This document shows, in pieces, positions 39,978 to 50,444 of a stretch of 64,000 bases of DNA (position 1 is the first letter of the stretch; each line of letters begins with the position of its first letter). Source of the stretch: Monosiga brevicollis MX1. Its lineage: Eukaryota > Opisthokonta > Choanoflagellata > Craspedida > Salpingoecidae. Position numbers and translations under genes: made by a program. The notes beneath the pieces are model-generated. The model saw nothing but the letters and a program-made list of their open reading frames with translations, did no database searches and was not told the origin of the DNA. Location of the stretch: the NCBI RefSeq assembly GCF_000002865.3, contig NW_001865039.1:1144504-1208503 (forward strand), given 5' to 3'.

Positions 39978-40197
39978 CAATGAGGAGGCAAAAGAAGTTA
40001 GTTTCTGGCCGACGGCCACGCATGTGCAGGTGTCCAGTGCTCCGATTAGTCGGGCCACCAGCATGGAGGATCTGGGCCCTCGTCGACGGGCTAGTACGCA
40101 CTGCAGTGCCTATTCGGAGCGGAGCTCCGAGGCGCGTAGCCCACGCACTACCACTGCAGTGTTGACAGAGGACGTTACACCCGTCCGCCGCAACTGA
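35432..40197 (+). CDS. RasGAP-domain protein with long Ser-rich C-terminus
   Basis: GTPase-activating protein for Ras-like GTPases. First exon 35432-35587 (MDATLPGLCRRPL...RFRLFWES). GAP domain pieces in order: REASAHAASLYGAL, FLTPETCRALLAIL, AEMLFRANTAATRLISAYFR (about 36150-36215), MITQNAVRLTGSMRNLLALM, and SVIFLRLLCPAIVNP, which is the RasGAP FLRxxCPAIxxP signature. SPERAHFRSLTAIAKLLQQL comes next. The arginine of MLFRAN fits the catalytic arginine finger. C-terminal to the GAP domain, about 38500-39790 is one long exon: helix-rich RHALLDTLPTIPGDALRFLV, then Ser/Thr/Pro/Asp-rich linker, then YTMNIRQGILQEFHDVCTCL. The last exon 39978-40197 follows an intron holding a (GT)n tract. The subfamily (neurofibromin, RASA or SynGAP) could not be assigned. 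Middle exon joins are approximate. Confidence 0.8.
39902..39975 (+). repeat. (GT)n microsatellite abutting a 3' splice site
   Basis: A (TG)n tract of about 70 bp, with two GC interruptions, ends immediately before the TAG acceptor at 39975-39977 of the last RasGAP intron. It takes the place of a normal polypyrimidine tract. Confidence 0.9.
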
Positions 40198-40800
40198 TTG
40201 GGTGTTCCATTTGCGTTCGTTTTTTTGCTTTCCCTCTCTCCGCGTCTCGTCAGACGCAGACGCTTGATTTTGTCAAATGTGCTGTCAATTGCGTCAGCCG
40301 TCTCTGTGTGATATTTTGTCTTGGGAGTCGGTGCTGTTTTGTCATGCAGCTGGCCATCGTTTACTTGAGCGGTGGCATTATGTTTGTGCTGTCCTGGATG
40401 ATCCGCTGTTTCTCTTGGGTAGCAAGAGGAGCTAGAAACAGTTTTTATGCGAGTGTGTAGGGCGTGTGCGTATGCGTCTTTCGATCATGTTGTTGAGAAG
40501 CACTGTATTTTGCTTGTCTTAGTTAGCTTTCTATGGTCTGATCCTGCGTATTTTGATATGGTCGACGTGAAGATCTGAGGCGTAGGGTGTTGTCGTGTTC
40601 GATCCGTACTAGGAGATTGTGCCCCTTAGGAATGTAGGTGTAGGCATACCGTAGGCCTAGGTGGAGAATATTAGGTGTTGCTTTGGGCTAGAATAGAAAT
40701 TAGACCCCGTTCAATCCTCAAGTCCAACCTGTTGAGTCGGTGACGTCTGAGCCAAGACAGAAGAGAGAGAGAGAGACAGAGAGACAGAGCGCGCGAGAGA

Positions 40801-40834
<34 letters not shown>

Positions 40835-41390
40835 GATGAGAGAGAGAGTTGAAGGACAAAGACAAAAGGTTGTGAACTAGCTTGTTTCGCTTGTGGGAAT
40901 ATTTGAATAATTTTCGGTAAGTTTCAGGCATCAAAATGATTCAAAATGACAGACTTGGCAACTAAACCTTGTCGCTTTTGGCTTTTTTCGATTATTTTCT
41001 GTCTTTGAGAAGAAGCTCTGAGTTGATCGCCACCAGCAGCGCGCGCATATCGGTGAGCGACACCTTCTCTGCTGGCAGACAGGCTGGGGTTGTTGCAGTT
41101 GGATTGAGGTGGGACATGGACTGATAAGATCCGTGTTCGCCTCTTCCGAAAGTATTTGGGCCTTTGGCACACCTCTTGACGCGCCACGGGTCTGAGTGGG
41201 TCTGGGCATGGATGGACCCAGGCTAGCCTTGCTCCTTGTCCAGGATGGGGGCTCATCGATGTTCTGTCGGTTCTTGTCCTTGCTTGTAGCTCTGGGTCTT
41301 TGCTGTAGGGTGTGTCGCAGCCCCTCAAGTGTACTTTCCGAGGAAGGATCGCTGTTGATCCGCCGCGTGTCGTGAACATTCGCCAGCATC
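40198..41390. other. Spacer between RasGAP and Tctex1 genes
   Basis: About 1.2 kb. It has a (GA)n tract at 40764-40852 flanked by AT-richer DNA. A minus-strand open frame of about 190 codons at 40931-41512 overlaps the Tctex1 5' end. It is Gln/Ser/Arg-rich without any recognised domain and is not annotated. Confidence 0.5.
40764..40852. repeat. (GA)n microsatellite
   Basis: Interrupted GA tract of about 90 bp in the spacer downstream of the RasGAP gene. Confidence 0.85.
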
Positions 41391-42371
41391 ATGGAAGACT
41401 TTGAGGGTGAACAGGATGTGAGTCGACATTGGCACCCTCTGGCTAGAAAGTCCGACTTCTGGCCCCAGGCGTCCTCGTCTGCGTGACGAAAGTGTGCCCT
41501 CTGCTGTGTCATTTTTCCTCATCTTCTGGCCATGGATGAGTAGACTGCCTTTTCCGTGGAGGACGTGAGTGCCATCATCAAGGAGGTGCGTAGTTGTGTG
41601 CCCACTAGTCTCCAGTCTATCCCTGTCATTGTCGTCCAGTTGGGCATCCGCGGTGGAGACGGGTATGACCAATTGCCTGATGTACGATCTTCCTTGCTGC
41701 TGGTGCCTCCAGTCGATTGATCAGAGCATTGGCCAGAGCTCGTACCAACACTCCAAGGTCAACCAGTGGACATCCAATGTGGTGGAACAGTGCCTTAAGC
41801 GCCTGACTGGGCTGGGCAAGCCCTTCAAATATATCGGTACGTTTGAGAAATGGCGTGTCAACTCCGGGGTCCGAGGTTCCGAGGCTCCGAGGTTCTGGGC
41901 GACACGGTCAAAGTGTTCCCCGGGCCTTGCCAACGATGATTGGTCTCGAGCCGTTGGTTGGCTCTAGATTATGTTTTGTTCTGCGTGTCCGGTGATGGAA
42001 TGACAATTTGCCGTGGACAAGGTACCTCACCCCCTTCTTCTTGCTGACCTTGTCTTTGGCATGACACAAGTGCACTGCGTCATTTTGCAAAAGAACGGTG
42101 CAGGCTTGCACACTGCATCATCCTGCTTCTGGGACAACTCCACGGATGGTGAGTCGCTAGCACCTGGCTTTGACCGTTGTGTAGCCTTACAATGTTGTTT
42201 CACTTTCTCCTCTCTGAGTCTACCAAACTTGACGGCTTCTTGAGTTGTTTTGGAGCGGCTTTTTTGCTGACGGGCTGGTTGACGGGGATTTACTTTTTAG
42301 GCTCGTGCACGATTCGGTGGGAAAACAAGACGATGCACGTGATTGTCAGTGTCTTTGGCCTGGGCATCTAA
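41391..42371 (+). CDS. DYNLT1: Dynein light chain Tctex-type 1
   Basis: Light chain of cytoplasmic dynein (and ciliary dyneins in protists), binding the intermediate chain as a homodimer. Five exons (41391-41417, 41544-41585, 41713-41836, 42071-42148, 42301-42371) join in phase to 113 residues, the same length as human DYNLT1. Sequence blocks: [75 protein letters not shown], and [20 protein letters not shown] ending GI. The first exon is only nine codons. Confidence 0.97.
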
Positions 42372-42888
42372 GGCCACCGGCTGGTCCAGGTGTAGCGCAC
42401 CCATCTTGTCTCACGTCCCGGCAAAGCGTGTCCGGTCCTTTCTCGTTCCATCATTTCCTCTTGTCTCTTCATCGGAGCCGTCCATGTCGCTGCTCCGCCA
42501 CGAACACATGTTTGTTTCTTGTGTTGCCGCGCCAATTGTACATGGCGCGAGCGCGCAGCGCTCGATTATGGCGTCTATATCCAGCGAGTGCCGTGCGACC
42601 GAACCTTGTTGATGTGGCGCATGGGCAGCCACTCTGGTGCTGCATAATTGAAAGAAAAAATGCTTGTCAAAGAATCATAATATTTTTGTACCGCCTTAAT
42701 TTTTGATTTGCCTACTGCGGCAGCAGACCATGTTGCACGGGGCGCTGTCGCAACGTGAGCTCGTGCTCAGGGCTCTGCTTGCGTCATTGCTGAGACTCAA
42801 CGGTCGAGCGTTTATGGAACACTTTGATACTTTGGCCTTCATCTTGGCGATTGTTAGGGAGTACAGGCCGTTGCGCAGGGCCAATCAC
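42372..42888. other. Convergent 3' spacer Tctex1 / RNF113
   Basis: About 515 bp between converging stop codons. An AT-rich patch occurs at 42650-42700. Nothing coding was recognised. Confidence 0.5.
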
Positions 42889-44271
<1,383 letters not shown>

Positions 44272-44448
44272 GCCTCTGGTTTCGCGACGAGTTCCAGCAC
44301 TGTGCCCTCCTGCCTCGAGCACATCAAAGTCGCCGTCAGACACACACGTCCAACAACTCGGCGACCAAAAAAAAAAAAAAATCGTTCTTTGTCGTGTTGT
44401 TGGAAAAAAGTTGTCAGAAAATCGATGGTGCAAGGTGCTACAGCCGTC

Positions 44449-44459
44449 TATATTTAAAA
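44449..44459 (+). promoter_or_regulatory. TATA-like element upstream of 5S rRNA
   Basis: TATATTTAAAA lies 18-28 bp upstream of the first 5S base. Upstream TATA-like elements help position Pol III on 5S genes in some eukaryotes. Its role here is inferred from position. Confidence 0.55.
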
Positions 44460-44476
44460 TTAAGCCCGAATATGTC

Positions 44477-44595
44477 GCCAACGGTCATACCACATGGAAT
44501 ACACCGGCTCTCGTCCGATCGCCGCAGTTAAGCCATGTTGGGCCATGCTAGTACTATCGTGGGTGACCAGATGGGAATACATGGTGCTGTTGGCC
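44477..44595 (+). rRNA. 5S ribosomal RNA
   Basis: About 119 nt beginning GCCAACGGTCATACCAC and ending GGTGCTGTTGGC. The termini pair (GCCAAC with GTTGGC) as helix I. Eukaryotic 5S landmarks are present: CATACCAC, CTCGTCCGATC, the internal promoter A box (CGCAGTTAAGCCATG), GCCATGCTAGTACTATCG, and the C-box region GGGTGACCAGATGGGAATAC. A T6 run at 44604-44609 would terminate Pol III. It appears as a single dispersed copy between protein genes, not in an array. Confidence 0.95.
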
Positions 44596-44603
44596 TCCTG
44601 TTA

Positions 44604-44609
44604 TTTTTT
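44604..44609 (+). terminator. Pol III T-run terminator after 5S rRNA
   Basis: TTTTTT about 10 bp past the 3' end of 5S rRNA fits the usual Pol III termination signal. Confidence 0.75.
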
Positions 44610-44763
44610 GCCTCCTCTGACTCGTTCGTTTGACGGCGCGCCTCTTTGTGCGATCCTTTTCTTCATGCGCGCATGCGATTTTTTTTTTTTTTTTTGTTGG
44701 TGCAGCGGCTTGATTTCCTTTGTGCTCAATTACTTGATTCACGATGTGAATGCTCTACCGTCA

Positions 44764-45035
44764 TCAGACAGCGGTGAGCCAGGCAAGGTTGTCTTCGGTG
44801 CGTTGACGAGGTCGGTATTCGGCGCCAATGTAGCCTTGATAGCCTAGCTCGTCCAACGTGCGATAGAGATGGTCAAGGTTGACCTCGCCGTCTGCGGTCA
44901 CTGGCTCATGGCGACCCGGAAGCTGCGACACTTGCACATGGCCCAACACCTCTCGCGTTCGGCGTAGCGTCTCCGTCAAGTTGCCGTGCGTGAGTTGTGC
45001 ATGGTATACATCCTGTCATTCAGTTGTGGTCATTG

Positions 45036-45112
<77 letters not shown>

Positions 45113-46238
45113 AGAAGAAGAAGAAGAAGAAGAAGAAGAAGAAGAAGAAGGAGAAGAAGAAAAAGAAGAAGAGAGAAGGAGAGAGGGGGATACGGGCGCA
45201 GGAACAGGACATGAGATTGTTGTAGCGGTAAGAGGTTTCACAATTCGGGAAGTTTCACAATTCGGGAAGAGTGTCATGGGGTTATACGGCGCGCGCGGTA
45301 CGAACAAATTGATATTTCAGATTCGGGCGTCCCACACGCGCAATCAAATCGAGGGCTTGGTCAACGTGCTGCAGGAAATAATCAGCCATGGCCGCTGGGC
45401 AGATTGGTTCAAGCGTCAAAACCACGTTGGCCTGTGAACAGCCCAGTCATTGTTCAAGAGAGCGCGCGTGAGTGTGATCTCTGTACCATGCATGGGTGTG
45501 GTGGCCTCAGTCTACGCCCATGTCGGCCATCTGGCACGAACCTCGGCTGCCAAAGTAGTTGCCATTGCCAGGTTTTCAGCCATGACAGCCGTTTGCTCTG
45601 CCAAATCAGCACCTGCTACCCGGGGCCCACTCATGATGTGCAACCTGGAAAAAGGCCCAGCAGACAGGTAAGCAGAGGCATCACGCAAGCAATGCCCATG
45701 TCTGTTGATGTTTCCCGGTTTGGACAGAGTGGTTGCAGCACCCATACTTGGAGCAATCAAGGGCCTTGCAGTACTCCAGGGCGCGTTGAAGACCCTGCGC
45801 AAACTCTTGCTTCTGTTATTAAGGTGCTCGTGTGAGCGTTCGGGAGTCCGGGCATTGGCTGCGGTTGGGTATATGCGCATGTATGTTTAAGGTAGAGCTA
45901 GCTTCTTACCTTGGCCGGATGGGCGGCACAGCCGGCTTCGCCAGCGTTGGCTGTGCAGAAGAAGACATGGCGATGCGAACCAGTGATGTCAATGTGTGAG
46001 GTCGGTGAAGCAAACAAGATGTAGCGGGCAGCCCATACGTACTCTTGGGCGTGTTGATGAGGGCGCACGTGAGATTGGCAGTTTGGAGAGCGGTGCGAAC
46101 AGCGGCGGGATCAAGCTCATAGTGCTCCCAGGCAAACTCGACAGCTCGGAAGCCATGTTCGGCTGCGGCCCGGAATCGCTCCAAGAAAGGCAGCTCTGTA
46201 AAGAGAAAGCTCAGATTGGCTGCAAAGCGCGGCGCCAT
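44764..46238 (-). CDS. HYI: Hydroxypyruvate isomerase-like TIM-barrel protein
   Basis: Putative hydroxypyruvate isomerase (interconverts hydroxypyruvate and tartronate semialdehyde). Minus-strand exons 46043-46238, 45910-45950, 45748-45812, 45542-45644, 45306-45431 and 44764-45012 join in phase to 259 residues (human HYI 277). Motifs: RFAANLSFLFTELPFLERF, GFRAVEFAWEHYE, CALINTPK, QEFAQGLQRALEYCKAL, LHIMSGPRV, VVLTLEPICP (metal-ligand Glu), DVYHAQLTHGNL (Asp/His ligands), LGHVQVSQLPGRHEP and GYQGYIGAEYRP (Glu). The ATG at 46238 (MAPRF) aligns with the family start. An upstream in-frame ATG at 46265 is possible. The last intron holds a long GA/GAA microsatellite. Confidence 0.93.
45039..45175. 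repeat. Compound (GA)n-(GAA)n microsatellite in an HYI intron
   Basis: (AG)n from about 45039 to 45108, running directly into (GAA)n to about 45175 with a few interruptions. It lies in the 293-bp last intron of HYI. Confidence 0.95.
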
Positions 46239-46850
46239 CGTTGCGAATGTAGAAGCCAGACTCAACAGGGCAATCTGCGCTGAAAGTAGGTTATCACGGC
46301 AAGCGCCTCACCCAGTGTGACGCTAGCGTGATGGCAGATGATGCCTGCTGCAACACGAGCAGGAATCGCTGATCTGGCGCGACGCCAATCAGTTCCTGAT
46401 TAAACAACAAAGCCTCCTACTTGCACAATAAACAGCCCGCCGATGCGTGTACCTTCTCCAAAGTCGGGTGTAGGCACACTATTCCGCTGCTACTGGTTCT
46501 TGTCCCCCGGCTACCGCCACAGCACGTCGCCAAGATAGCACCTGCCACAGATTGTGACAACGCCCAGTGTCGAAATTTGGAAAAGTGCCAATGCTGACAA
46601 TTTGAACCTTGGAGGTTTCCGTCTGAATTTCGAGCTGGAGCCCTTGTTGCAGGCCATCGGCGAGGTCGGTGAGCAAGGTGTGGTGATGATTGAGCAGCGC
46701 CAATCATCATCAAGGCAGAGGTAGACAAGTAAACGAATGTGTTGGATCGCAGGGCGAGGAGTGGTGGTATTTTTTAGCTGCCAACGACGAGAGAAACCAG
46801 CTTGTGCAACTATATCTCAAGACCCCACACCAATTGACCCCTGTGCCATC
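46239..46850. other. Divergent promoter region HYI / small protein
   Basis: About 610 bp. Open frames on both strands lack recognisable features. The + frame just before 46851 reads AANDERNQLVQLYLKTP and then stops, which could be part of an unrecognised upstream exon. Evidence is too thin to annotate. Confidence 0.4.
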
Positions 46851-46929
46851 ATGAAGGTATGCACCGAGGCTCGTTTGGCGAGCCGGTGTGTATGAACAAC
46901 GACTGTGTCGACTTGAGCTCATTATTCCT

Positions 46930-46976
<47 letters not shown>

Positions 46977-47198
46977 CCCAATCGCTAGCAAACATACGAG
47001 GCCGTGCAAAAGGGCGTGCCTGCCCAGTCCAACCTCCACCTGGAGCTCGAGACCCAGGCGACGCAGGAACAGTTTGAGCGTCAAGTTCGCTACGTGATCG
47101 CCGGCGAGCGCAATATCGACGAGTCTAGCATCACCTCCATTGAAGTCGACCGTACACACAGCCCTCAACCCTTGATTGTCTATCAGATTGCTGATTAA
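46851..47198 (+). CDS. Small unidentified protein (71 aa)
   Basis: A two-codon first exon (ATGAAG, 46851-46856) splices across a 132-bp intron to 46989-47198, giving MKQTYEAVQKGV...IVYQIAD, TAA at 47196. The protein is acidic with a predicted alternating helix/strand pattern (HLELETQATQEQFERQVRYV, ITSIEVDR). No family was recognised. The coding look (third-position bias, no low complexity) supports it, but the start exon is uncertain and it could be the end of a longer gene. Confidence 0.55.
46931..46976 (+). repeat. T46 homopolymer
   Basis: 46 consecutive T residues, ending 12 bp before the acceptor AG at 46987-46988, so they act as an extreme polypyrimidine tract. Confidence 0.97.
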
Positions 47199-47483
47199 AA
47201 GCCAAGCTCTGCGCCGAACGCTTTGCAGGTCTGGGTTGTTTATGGAATTTGTTTAATGAATTGACTGATTCTTTTGAAGAGGAGTGGTATTTTTTTTGGA
47301 ACAAAGGCAGCAAGATGTCGACTAGGAACACACGTTATCATAAACCTCAGCCCACTGCACATTCCACACCAAAGCACAGTCAAACACGGGCAGACGGTGC
47401 CGTGTGTATGCACAAAGCCTGTTACCAATATTCTCATACCACTTCTCAGCACGCTACCCTCCTCTTCCATGGTCCATGAAAAC

Positions 47484-50238
47484 TCAATGACGAATGGGCA
47501 TGGATATGGGAAAGGTCTGGTCATTCCACTCCAGTTGCATGTCGATGCTGGTCGTTGAGACGCGCTGCACTGTTGCTGTGGGAAAGCTACGCGCCCAATC
47601 GTGCAGTGGTCGGTAAATGATGATCCAGCCAGTGGTTGTGACGCCTGCCGGTATTTGGCTAGAGTACATGGCGGTGGTCGAGGGCGAGTACTGGTCATAC
47701 ACGGGCGAGAACCAGCCCTGTGGGTACGGATCCATTTGACCTGCCACCAGCCATGCCTCGTCCTGGCGCGTCAGGTTCACAGCAAATGGTATCACGTGCA
47801 CCCGGCCTTTACGACCCCGAATGTCGACAACTTGATTGGTCTGATTGAGAAACACCTCCATGCTGGGGTGAGTGTGCCACAGCGTCGTCATGTTGCGCAC
47901 ACGGTCGGTCACAATCTGGTCCACCACGACCCAGGCCACGTTGCGTTGATGCCACACGCTGCGAGCATGGCTGGCATTGCCTTGAATGTCAGCAAACGTC
48001 GTGCTTGCAGCCCCAAAGTCATGGTCCAGCGCCAGTTCATAGTCGACGCCAGCGCTCAGCGGGGTCGTGGCAACGGCTGGCGTTTGCACCTGATTGGCGT
48101 CGTCCAATTGAACGATATTGTGGCCCCGTGCGTGCGTGGCATAGCCCCGAAACTTGGCGGCCAAGTCTCCAGAATAAGCGAAACGACCAGCGTCCACGAG
48201 GAACATCTCGTCGTTGGCCCGCACAGACAGGTGCAATTTGTCGTGGTGTCCATGTCCAGAGGAGGAGAAAGGGCCAAGGTCGAGCCACGCCCAGGTACCA
48301 TCTGAAGTCAGCCAACCCAAGACGTTTGACAACAGCAGAAGGTCAGGCGCGCGACGAATAGGGGTGCCACGGGGTTGGATTAGAGAACGCACAGCCCCAC
48401 GTACCAGAGCTGTAGTTGCTACGCATAATGAGTTGCCCCGACCAGGGGAACATCGAGGATGGCCCGTGCCTTGAAGCGTTTGGAGGTTGGGTGCCTGCAG
48501 CACCGTTGGTGGCTACGTAGAGCCAATCGCTGCGATTAAAGATGGCACTGGCCTCGATGATGTAGTTGCGGTTGTTTTGAAGATCACAATCGCTGTTGAT
48601 GGGAGCATTGCCTTGCTGGTCCATGTTGTAGGCCAGGTAGGTATGCATGCGCTCTAGCGTCGCATAAATTTCTGGCGCCACAGGTCGGTGGCCGAGTTGA
48701 CTAATGTTGTAAAAGTTTTGAAAATTATCCGTGGCAACCTACCAACCACCGTGGCCAGTCGCCTGGCCTCATGAGTCCTTTCGACCTCCCGATGCTAGCT
48801 TACCAAGGCATCGAACTCACAGGTCCCCGAGATGCACCCGTACCTTGTGATAGCTGCTCGTCTGCTCGTTTTCCACGCCGTCAGGGTAGACGTTCTGTTG
48901 CATATCGGCCAGAATGCCGGCACTGGTGCCGGCGTACCAGCTCGAGCTGTTGGCAAGCTCAGGAACGGCGACGCTGAGTGTCGCTAGTCCGTTGTATTGC
49001 ATGCTACGCCAATTGGCATTTCCTTGGTTGCTGTACTTGCTGAGGAAGTCGCCGTGCTCAGCCATGACCCAAAGCGCCGACAATTGCGACACGTTGCCAA
49101 ATTGTGGCGATCGCAACAGAGCATAAAAGTCTGCCACAGAGCATTTGTGAGCTATGCGGGTCGCTTGAGGGCAAGCCAAAGAGAGCGTCGATGCACCACC
49201 ACACGTACTGTTGGGCCAAGCTGTGAACATGCGGATGCCGGCCTCGATGGTGCGCCATTGCCCCGAGTTAACGTCTGCGTGCGCCTCGGGGACATGGTCG
49301 GCCCAATCACACACGAGGTTCGCAAAGAGTGTGCTGTAGATGGTGTTGCCTGATTGCAGATGATACATGTGCAGTGAGAAAAAACTTCAGAAGCAGGCAC
49401 GCTTCAACCAGCACGAAAAGACCAGCCGATGGTCGAGCGGTCCAGCCGTGTCTTGCCTGTCTGGAGCCACGCTTGTCGAAGCGAGTCGAAGATGGCATGT
49501 CGATTGAGGGCATACATGTACTCGACATCTTGTTGTGGGCCCGTAAAGTTCCAATCAAGACCTGTGGGGCATGGGGCTTGTGAGGACGTTTTTGCACGAT
49601 ATCAAGGTCGAGGCAGCGCCAGCTTGAGTCTGACCAACCGCCATCGGCCAAGCGAGGCACGTGGGCCGCCACGGTGTAGAACGTGTAGGTGTCATTCAAA
49701 GCTGCATCTGCAGCTCCACCGGATCGGTTCTGTGAAGGCGACGGGAGAACGTCTGTCCGCCACCAGGCACCATCCGGGCTGTTTTGATAGTAGGCCAGCA
49801 GGTGGTCCGCTGCCAGTATCCACTGCTCTGCCTTGGCCGCCTGCTCGGCAAAGGACACACCAAGCAGGTGAGACAAGAAAAAAAAACAGAAAACCAACAA
49901 CCAAAAAGAAGGAATCAGGAATAGTTTCCCAGACTCTTGCGACGATCTGGCAAGCGCAGCCTGACATCAAAGACGCGGGCACACAGCTGCCGGCAGTGCG
50001 ATTGCACACTCACTTGTTCCACGGCCTCGAGGCCCGGGTACGAAAGGTTTACGAGAGCGAGTAGGCGCTGGACCCGTGCTTCGTCCCAAGACGTAGAACA
50101 ATTGTAGTGGGCCGCCCCCAGCACCGTCTGGATCTGCAAGACCGCCAGTAACACAACGACAGCCCCCACCCCCAAGACACCTGCTCCGCTTCGACAGGGC
50201 CACCCCCGAACAGTCATGTTGTGCTGCTGCGATGTCAT
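47484..50238 (-). CDS. Secreted or membrane-anchored heparinase II/III-type polysaccharide lyase
   Basis: Seven minus-strand exons (50014-50238, 49588-49840, 49409-49561, 49209-49349, 48844-49151, 48405-48738, 47484-48301) join in phase to 743 residues. Residues about 20-42 form a signal peptide or anchor (GVLGVGAVVVLLAVLQIQTV), and N-glycosylation sequons are frequent. An alpha-toroid part follows: LDWNFTGPQQDVEYMYALNR, NVSQLSALWVMAEHGDFLSK and RSMQYNGLATLSVAVPELAN. The C-terminal heparinase II/III-like beta domain has WAWLDLGPFSSSGHGHHDKL (catalytic-type His cluster) and FLVDAGRFAYSGD. The family eliminates across uronic-acid bonds of acidic glycans. The exact substrate is not predictable. 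Intron content shows long residence in this genome. Confidence 0.87.
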
Positions 50239-50444
50239 GTTTCAGCTTTTTTCTTGGAAAAAAAATCATCAACAAACAAACCACTAAACCGAATCATGCT
50301 GACAATTTTGTCAGCAAAAAGTGGTCTGCCCCATGAGGAGGTGATTCGAGTTGTGTGTGTGTCAGCGGCATTTCGGCAGCGGGTTGGTCAACCTTGGATA
50401 GGAGCTCGTGTGGGGACGTAGTGGTTGGTAGATGGGGTAGAAGC
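50239..50444. promoter_or_regulatory. Short divergent promoter region lyase / AFG2B
   Basis: About 205 bp separate the two divergent start codons, so both promoters are compressed here. No TATA box is evident. Confidence 0.5.

Noticed and set aside
40931-41512. Minus-strand open frame of about 190 codons
   Set aside because: It has Gln/Ser/Arg-rich composition and no domain. It overlaps the start of the well-supported Tctex1 gene on the other strand, so it is most likely a chance frame.
45020-45310. Frames encoding Arg-Glu, Lys-Lys or Ser-Leu dipeptide runs
   Set aside because: They are translations of the GA/GAA microsatellite inside an HYI intron.
46859-47100. Poly-Phe open frames around 46930-46976
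   Set aside because: They are translations of the intronic T46 homopolymer.
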